64,000 nt of DNA from Ectocarpus siliculosus (lineage: Eukaryota; Sar; Phaeophyceae; Ectocarpales; Ectocarpaceae): NCBI GenBank assembly GCA_000310025.1, contig FN649759.1, positions 567,799 to 631,798 of the forward strand. Direction: 5' to 3'. The position numbers were made by a program, and so were the translations under genes. Shown piece by piece: positions 59,901-64,000 of the stretch (position 1 is its first letter; each line of letters opens with the position of its first letter). Under the pieces are notes generated by a model, which saw only the letters and a program-made list of their open reading frames with translations, had not been told where the DNA came from and did no database searches.

Positions 59901-61477
59901 ATTCTGCCACCAGAATGTTTTTGGCAAAATGGAGGTGATTGTGCCAGTCCTCGTTCTCCTTTGCCGGACCTACAATCGCTGTTTGATATATTGATGTTAG
60001 AAGTCTAACGACGTAGAAAACATCCATGCTGTCTGCCGGTCACAGCAGCTTGTATTGGCTGACACTACGTATGATTCCTTCGTCGTGCTGTGCCGCCCAT
60101 GCGTTGCTTTTCCTTTTTTCCCTTTTTTTAGGGGGCGACCGCCGTAGAGCCTGAGCAGAGCACCATCGGCAGGCGGGTCGACACGCACGCGGCGGTCATG
60201 AAGGAGCTGGCAGAGATAAGGTGCGCAAGCCGTCACTCAGTCCTAATGTTGTGTTGTCCCTGTTGCGCAGAGAATTCCGCTTAGGCGGGGTGCAGCTTCC
60301 CCCCTTCCTACCGTATCTTGGCGTTACTCGCAGCTTTGACCCGGCGCGATCAGGCATACACAAATCCACAACTCACCTGTCATGGCCGGGTAAGGTCGGA
60401 ATGGGAGCTATTTCCCCGTTGCTTTCGAAACCGCTAACGTATGAAGTCACCCCCCCCCCCCCCGTGCCCCATGAAAATATGAAAATGAACAGGTCACTCG
60501 TAGAAAAGGCGTCATCCCGCGGCGGCGGCTTCTCGCGCAGGCCCCCCAACGGCCCCGGCATGCAGGGCGAGAGCTTCCGCACTTCCAGCGACGACCGCGA
60601 TGCCAGCTTCCGCAAGCGCCAGGCGGGGCTGCTGGACTCGGGGGGGATGGGGCTGTCGGTGCTCAATATTGGCGACGGCGAGGGACGACGCGGAGACGGG
60701 GATGGTGGTGGTGGTGACGTCGGGAGCAGGCGGGGTGTTGGCCGAAGGGGTTCGTCGATCATGGTGACTCCGGAAGAAGTGGAGGTAACTTTTTTGTTTG
60801 GCGATGTTGCTGTTGCTTTTTAGTTGGTTTCGGCGAGTTTCGCAAGAGTCGCACGTGGTTTTTTGGTTTTGCTGTTGTGTCTCGATGGCTTGGGAAGAAT
60901 AACAGGCAGGTGGCTTTTTGGTCGATGTTGTTGCTGACATGATTGACCTGTTTGCCTGTCATCGTTTCCGTAGTCGTAGTTGTAGTCGTAGTTGTAGTCG
61001 TAGTGAACAACACGAGTCAAGGGTGACGACGGCCCGTACATGTTCTTGCCTTGGTTTGTATAGTTCAAACCAGGGCTGACGTACCCTCCGCGCGCCGGAG
61101 GTTTTCCTGCTGGGGGACAGAACGTCTCTGTCATATCTCAGCACAATGCCCTAAGCGGTAAGCCTGCAAACGCGGGGTGTGTGGGAAGGGATGTGGTCTG
61201 CCTAGATGCACGGCAAGTGCCCTACAGTAGCTGTTGAAACCACTCTGCTCCCCTAACTAGATAGCTGCACTCCCCCCCCCCCCCCTCAGTAACGCCCACG
61301 AACATGCCACGAAACCCTGAGCAGGAATGGCGACGTAAGGCGCTCGAGGTCCAGGAGCAGGCCAAGTCCCGGCGAGGAGTTACTCGCGCTCAGGCTCTCA
61401 TCCGAGGCTACCTGTCTCGCGCAAAGCTGGCCCCTCGATTCCTGCCGGACAATCAGGAGACAAGCGACGAAGGATGA
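40244..61477 (+). CDS. PH-ankyrin-TRP-like cation channel with IQ-like tail
   Basis: A multidomain membrane channel of about 1,200 residues in about 27 exons. From the start through 60784 the chosen exons join in phase. Domain order: PH domain (40244 to about 42170), Gly/Ser/Glu-rich linker (42170-45367), ankyrin repeats (46083 to about 50400), pre-S1 linker (51151-52178), six membrane helices with a pore loop (53671-57472), TRP-type helix (58233-58325), Gly/Arg/Ser-rich tail (58976-60784) and a terminal IQ-like exon with TGA at 61475-61477. S4 lacks the regular Arg/Lys ladder, so voltage gating is unlikely. Cation selectivity and lipid or calmodulin control are inferences from domains. I know no named family with this exact order. 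The ATG at 40244 is tentative; sequence after an acceptor at 40209 is open upstream of it. The last acceptor is unresolved. Confidence 0.87.
42361..42416 (+). repeat. (CTGCCG)n/(GGTGCT)n array near channel-gene donor
   Basis: Hexanucleotide array starting about 25 nt after the donor at 42335. Confidence 0.9.
42609..43022. mobile_element. 414-bp MITE with perfect 18-bp terminal inverted repeats
   Basis: Left end GTGTGTTTAGTAAAGTAT (42609-42626) and right end ATACTTTACTAAACACAC (43005-43022) are perfect inverted repeats. The inside is built of repeated palindromic units of the form GTTTGAGTAAGTATTTCAAA with AATACTCAA, about 45 nt apart. There is no ORF of note and no clear target-site duplication. 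It lies in the intron 42335-44171 of the channel gene. Confidence 0.88.
43166..43923. mobile_element. 758-bp element with 29-bp terminal inverted repeats
   Basis: The left end begins TACCGTAGACGCCACAAGAT, the right end finishes ATCTTGTGTCGTCTACGGTA; 28 of 29 positions match in inverted orientation. Inside are further inverted pieces (TTATCACCGGGG and CCCCGGTGATAA near 43230-43315 and 43893) and about eight TATCACACCCCC-like motifs (43550-43790). No transposase is present. Related fragments lie at 6909-7060, 8646-8882 and 44990-45030. Confidence 0.82.
44172..45367 (+). other. Low-complexity linker exons of the channel gene
   Basis: Exons 44172-44329, 44491-44745, 45134-45160 and 45263-45367 each split Arg or Ser codons after AG, so every junction is phase 2 and consistent. 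The sequence is Gly/Ser/Glu/Thr-rich and probably disordered. The 27-nt exon (STTQTSSDA) is supported by splice sites and phase only. The last exon is basic (ARSKKRASVQAK) and could be a phosphorylation or binding segment; that is speculation. Confidence 0.7.
44990..45035. mobile_element. Solo end of the TTATCTTGTGTCG element family
   Basis: GATGGGGTGTGTTATCTTGC followed by GTCGCCTACG is one terminus of the family without a partner. It lies 90 nt before the small exon at 45134. Confidence 0.6.
48011..48100 (+). repeat. Duplicated donor region after ankyrin exon
   Basis: The exon end and donor GGCTTTCGAAAAGGTGAGAC plus GGGGGACACA (48011-48040) recurs as GACTTTCGAAGGGTGAGAAG plus GGGGGGCACAA (48071-48101), 60 nt downstream. 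The second copy still contains GGTGAG. Confidence 0.75.
48212..49185 (+). repeat. Tandem about 500-bp duplication in a channel-gene intron
   Basis: Copy 1 (about 48212-48715) and copy 2 (about 48722-49180) share, in order: CTCACATCACCAAGCGCGAA, GCATCCTGCTAA, TTCGGCATCTTGTGCTTACT, GACTTAAT, CTTCCAGAGACA, CACAACGTGGTG, CCCCGCACAACATGATCTA, a poly(A) stretch, and CAACGTCGTTGCCAAGCGAC followed by GAAAACCCAA. Copy 1 has the last block twice (about 48599 and 48664). The block contains the 18-nt palindrome-like CGTCGTTGCCAAGCGACG. Small ORFs here are by-products. Confidence 0.88.
49579..49760 (+). repeat. (GACA)n and (GA)n microsatellite starting at a donor
   Basis: From the donor GTGAGACATACACAGAGAGA after the exon ending at 49578, the intron runs into (GA)n, then about 20 GACA units, then (GA)n. 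Confidence 0.95.
50244..50280 (+). repeat. (CAG)n(CAA)n tract upstream of an acceptor
   Basis: Short CAG/CAA trinucleotide run about 15 nt before the acceptor at 50293. Confidence 0.85.
50396..50575 (+). repeat. Three copies of a channel-gene 5' splice site
   Basis: The exon end and donor TGCCAGAGGTATATTATAAA (near 50400) is echoed at 50470 (TTGCCAGAGGTGTACTATTT) and at 50552 (TTGCCAGAGGTACACCATTT). Each copy keeps CAGAGGT. Confidence 0.75.
51283..51385 (+). repeat. (GTT)n array starting at a donor
   Basis: Immediately after the exon ending at 51282 the donor GTAGTGTTGTTG continues into about 22 GTT units, then GGT units. Confidence 0.95.
52804..53055 (+). repeat. 25-bp minisatellite, ten copies
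   Basis: Ten nearly identical units of the form CTAACGAGTGGTGTGTAGGA joined by TGACT or TGTCT, in the intron 52179-53670. The variant base gives the order A-T-A-T-A-A-A-T-T-A. Very low divergence suggests recent expansion. Confidence 0.96.
56831..56972 (+). repeat. (GA)n-rich microsatellite starting at the pore-exon donor
   Basis: From the donor GTGAGAGCGGGATAGAGACA after the exon ending at 56830 the intron becomes GA-rich and then pure (GA)n at about 56898-56972. Confidence 0.95.
58976..61477 (+). other. C-terminal tail of the channel with IQ-like motif
   Basis: Exons 58976-59062, 60132-60220 and 60493-60784 join in phase; they are Gly/Ser/Arg-rich with many possible phosphosites. The terminal exon (about 61280-61477) encodes EWRRKALEVQEQAKSRRGV, then RAQALIRGYLSRAKL, which fits an IQ-like pattern (x-Q-x-x-[IL]-R-G-x-x-x-R). 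TGA is at 61475-61477. The obvious acceptor at 61287 after a poly(C) tract puts the IQ frame two bases off the phase left at 60784. Either a small exon is missed, or an acceptor such as GAGCAG near 61322 is used. Confidence 0.72.
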
Positions 61478-63722
61478 TGAGGTCGGACTCACGTACTAGC
61501 ACGCCGGAGTCGTTGGAGCAGTGACCTCGTATCCTTTCATTACCGGGGCGGAATGATCTGTGAAAGCCGGGTTTTTCGCCGCCCCAACCTATGTGTACAT
61601 GTGTACAACTCACAAGGATGAAGCAGAGGCTGGTTCGCCATCATCCTTTGCGTTTGCGGTGCCCAGCGGGTTGATCTGCAGTGTGAACAGGATGACGGGG
61701 CTGCAGTAGTAATAGTAGTAGCGGGTTGGACTCGCGAAATGGTCTGGGGATTTCAATATTTAGTGGTATGGTCTTGGGTTTGGAGAAGGTGGCCAGGCCT
61801 TGCCGGGGGGTATCTTATTTTCTGTTTGTAGTTGTTTCTTGCGTCGCCCCCTCCCCCCCCCCCCAGTGATGCACTGTGCACGCACGGCCTCCGGGCGGCA
61901 ATACGGTTGGTGGGCGGCTTTCTTCCCTGGAAGAAGTCGTGTCTTGTCTTCGTGCAGCAGTACGCGGAAGGGAGTTTGCGGCCTGATGTGTGTCATACGA
62001 CCAGCAATCCAGCTCCGCGCGTGTCGCTTGTTCAGCGAGGACCCCCGCTTGTCTTGGACCTTTTGTGAGGAGGCGAGGCGTCGTTTCGCCTTAGATACGG
62101 GAGGGAAATGGAAAAGGGGGGCAGTCCGCGTTGTGTTCTCAAGGGTTTCCCCCTTGCATTCCTTCGTGCGTGGTATGTATTTGATGTTGTCCAATGTTGT
62201 AGGATGTATTTGGTGTTGTCGGATGTTGTCGGATGTAATTGATGTTGTCCAATGTTGTAGGATATTTACGTCCGAACGTACAGTATTAATACAGAGAAAT
62301 TAAAAGTGTTGCTACATTTTTCTATACTAATTTTTTTCTTGCATACCGTACCATGTTTTATATTTTTAGGGTTGTGGTGCAATTTTGCCGGGATGATTTT
62401 CTACAAAGTTTGCGACAGAACCAAGACGTTAAATTTTGAGTTGGAAACCCTCTATCGTTCTCGGGCTCATGGGGGTCTTCCTGAGGGCAAAAAGCGACGT
62501 TCACCGTGTTACAAGAAAGGCTCTTCATTCAGTCTGTTTTTGGGTCGAGCTTGGATCGATTTTCCACTTGCCGGGTGGGTGCCGTCGTGGTCTTGCTGGG
62601 AGTTGGGGGGGGGGTTATGTCCGTGTAATCGATATTTTGACCTGCGACTATTGGGTTCACGTTACCCCTTACGCTGCCGTCGTCGGGAAGGGCGTGTTGT
62701 TTTGTGTATTGATTTTGCTGTTCTCCCGCTACCATTTGGTCGACCTTTGCCCTTGCGTTGCCGTCTCTCTGTGAGCGGTCGTGAGGCGGTACTGCTGTAC
62801 TGTAGCAGGTGACGACACGTCGCATCTTCCGTGTACTATCTGTGTACCTGATTCAGGTCGTGTCGGCTATGTGTGATTGGTGGGCTCAGCGTGCCGCCCC
62901 ACAGGAACTATTTTCGGTTGTCGTTTGAAATCCATCCGTTCTTCACACTTGTTGTTAAAGTGTTTTTCCTGACATGAGCGCGAAACAGCTGCTCTCTTTG
63001 CGTCGTCGAATTATGGTTATGTGAGGGCGAGGCTTGTGCAATTGCTTGTGCACCGAGAAACGGCCAAAACACCTTCGATCATCCAAGAGAGAATCGCAAC
63101 TGCTGAGTTGTCGTTCAAGAACATTCGAGGGTGTCTGATTTTTTTTTTATATATATATTGGTAGGCGTTATATATTTATTTATGACTCAGTTGCGGAGGA
63201 GTTGGAGGCGATGGGCGCTATGGTGTCCTCTGAATAATGTGCATTTTCGCTCTGTCTGGCTTCAAATTCTTGTTATTTTTTCTTAGCAGAGGTACTCTGT
63301 TGAGACACGAGACATGATTGCACCGTGTCGTGGGGGCAGTTAGGTATTTGTGCCCTCTTCTCGCTCTGCTGTTGAAATGTTTTGAATTGTAAGGATAATG
63401 TTTTTTCTTGCGAGTGTCTGGGCTGCTTACTTCCTGAGTAATCTAGTACTTGGAAGTAACCTTGTTACTGTCGTTTACGTTTTTTATCGTAGTCTCTGTG
63501 TTCATTGATTGGTGACGAAGGGGGGTATGTTATGTACTGCGTGCTGAACAATACTGATAATTTTTCCGATGTTGTTAGCCCTCTTTGTCTTCAGAAAAGG
63601 TTGGCAACATGAATGAGAGAAGACTCACCATTCATGAGAATTCCTTGAGTGCATGTCATGTATTGGAGCCGTTACAGTAAGGATGGCGTGGCACATGCTG
63701 CACAAGCCGGACTTGCTTGTAG
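61478..63722. other. 3' flank of the channel gene
   Basis: No ORF, RNA gene or recognisable element that I can support. A short tandem repeat of GATGTTGTCCAATGTTGTAG-like units lies at about 62170-62270. The rest looks like 3' UTR plus intergenic sequence. Confidence 0.55.
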
Positions 63723-64000
63723 CGCCCCCCCCCCCCCCCCCCCCCCCCGCCTTGAAGGGCCTAGGAAAAAATTGAACGGCACCCCCCAAAAAGGGCCCGT
63801 CCCCAAATTTTGAAAAATTTCCCCTTCAAAAGGGGAAAAACCAAAACCTTTGGGGAATGGTTTTCTTTGCACCCCCCCTTTTTTTGGTTTGTCTCTGGTC
63901 AAAATTATCCACTCCCCCAAGGTCCTCCCCAATTGTTGGGGAACAAAATAAAAAGGGGTGGTTTTTCTGGGGAAAGGGACCTCCCCCCCCCCCAAATGGC
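63723..64000. other. Poly(C) tract and low-quality contig end
   Basis: A run of about 25 C is followed by homopolymer-rich, compressed-looking sequence (CCCCCC, AAAAA, TTTTTTT blocks) in the same style as 27975-28341. It is probably a poorly called read at a contig edge. The ORF at 63672-63995 on the minus strand is not credible. Confidence 0.75.

Noticed and set aside
63672-63995. 107-residue minus-strand ORF at the window end
   Set aside because: It is encoded by low-quality homopolymer-rich sequence.

Overview
This is eukaryotic nuclear DNA. It holds three large, intron-rich protein-coding genes with GT-AG introns, short exons (27 to about 575 nt), long introns full of simple repeats, and one 100-N scaffold gap. 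The gene style (many short exons, introns of about 0.3-1.9 kb, GC-rich coding sequence, Ala/Gly/Asp/Ser-rich low-complexity stretches) fits a brown alga such as Ectocarpus or another stramenopile. The taxon is an inference; no marker in the window proves it.

Layout. (1) Positions 2-25008, plus strand: TAF1, the largest TFIID subunit, missing its N-terminus, in about 35 exons. It has the conserved TAF1 core (DUF3591-type), a winged-helix-like segment, an acidic insert, one bromodomain and a Ser/Pro/Gly-rich tail. (2) 25009-28554: intergenic sequence with no convincing gene. It includes a poly(C) tract and the N gap at 28342-28441. The sequence left of the gap is a badly base-called second copy of the sequence right of it. 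(3) 36629-28555, minus strand: a complete 11-exon gene for glycylpeptide N-myristoyltransferase (570 aa, all splice phases agree). It is convergent with TAF1. (4) 36630-40210: a divergent intergenic region with a fold-back inverted repeat and ATCGAT-rich palindromes. (5) About 40244-61477, plus strand: a multidomain ion channel with an N-terminal PH domain, ankyrin repeats, a six-helix TRP-like channel with pore loop and TRP-type helix, and a C-terminal IQ-like motif, in about 27 exons. (6) 61478-64000: 3' flank ending in another poly(C) tract and degraded sequence, probably a contig end.

The three genes show no functional link: basal transcription, lipid modification of proteins, and a membrane channel. 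The architecture of gene 5 is the most novel coding feature. The most unusual non-coding pattern is at intron ends. Purine (GA) microsatellites start directly at 5' splice sites, pyrimidine (CT/CCCGT) arrays lie just before 3' splice sites, and several splice junctions have been tandemly duplicated into the neighbouring intron.

I built the gene models by hand from reading frame, splice consensus and phase. Wherever I give exon boundaries, the phases of adjacent exons agree unless I say otherwise.
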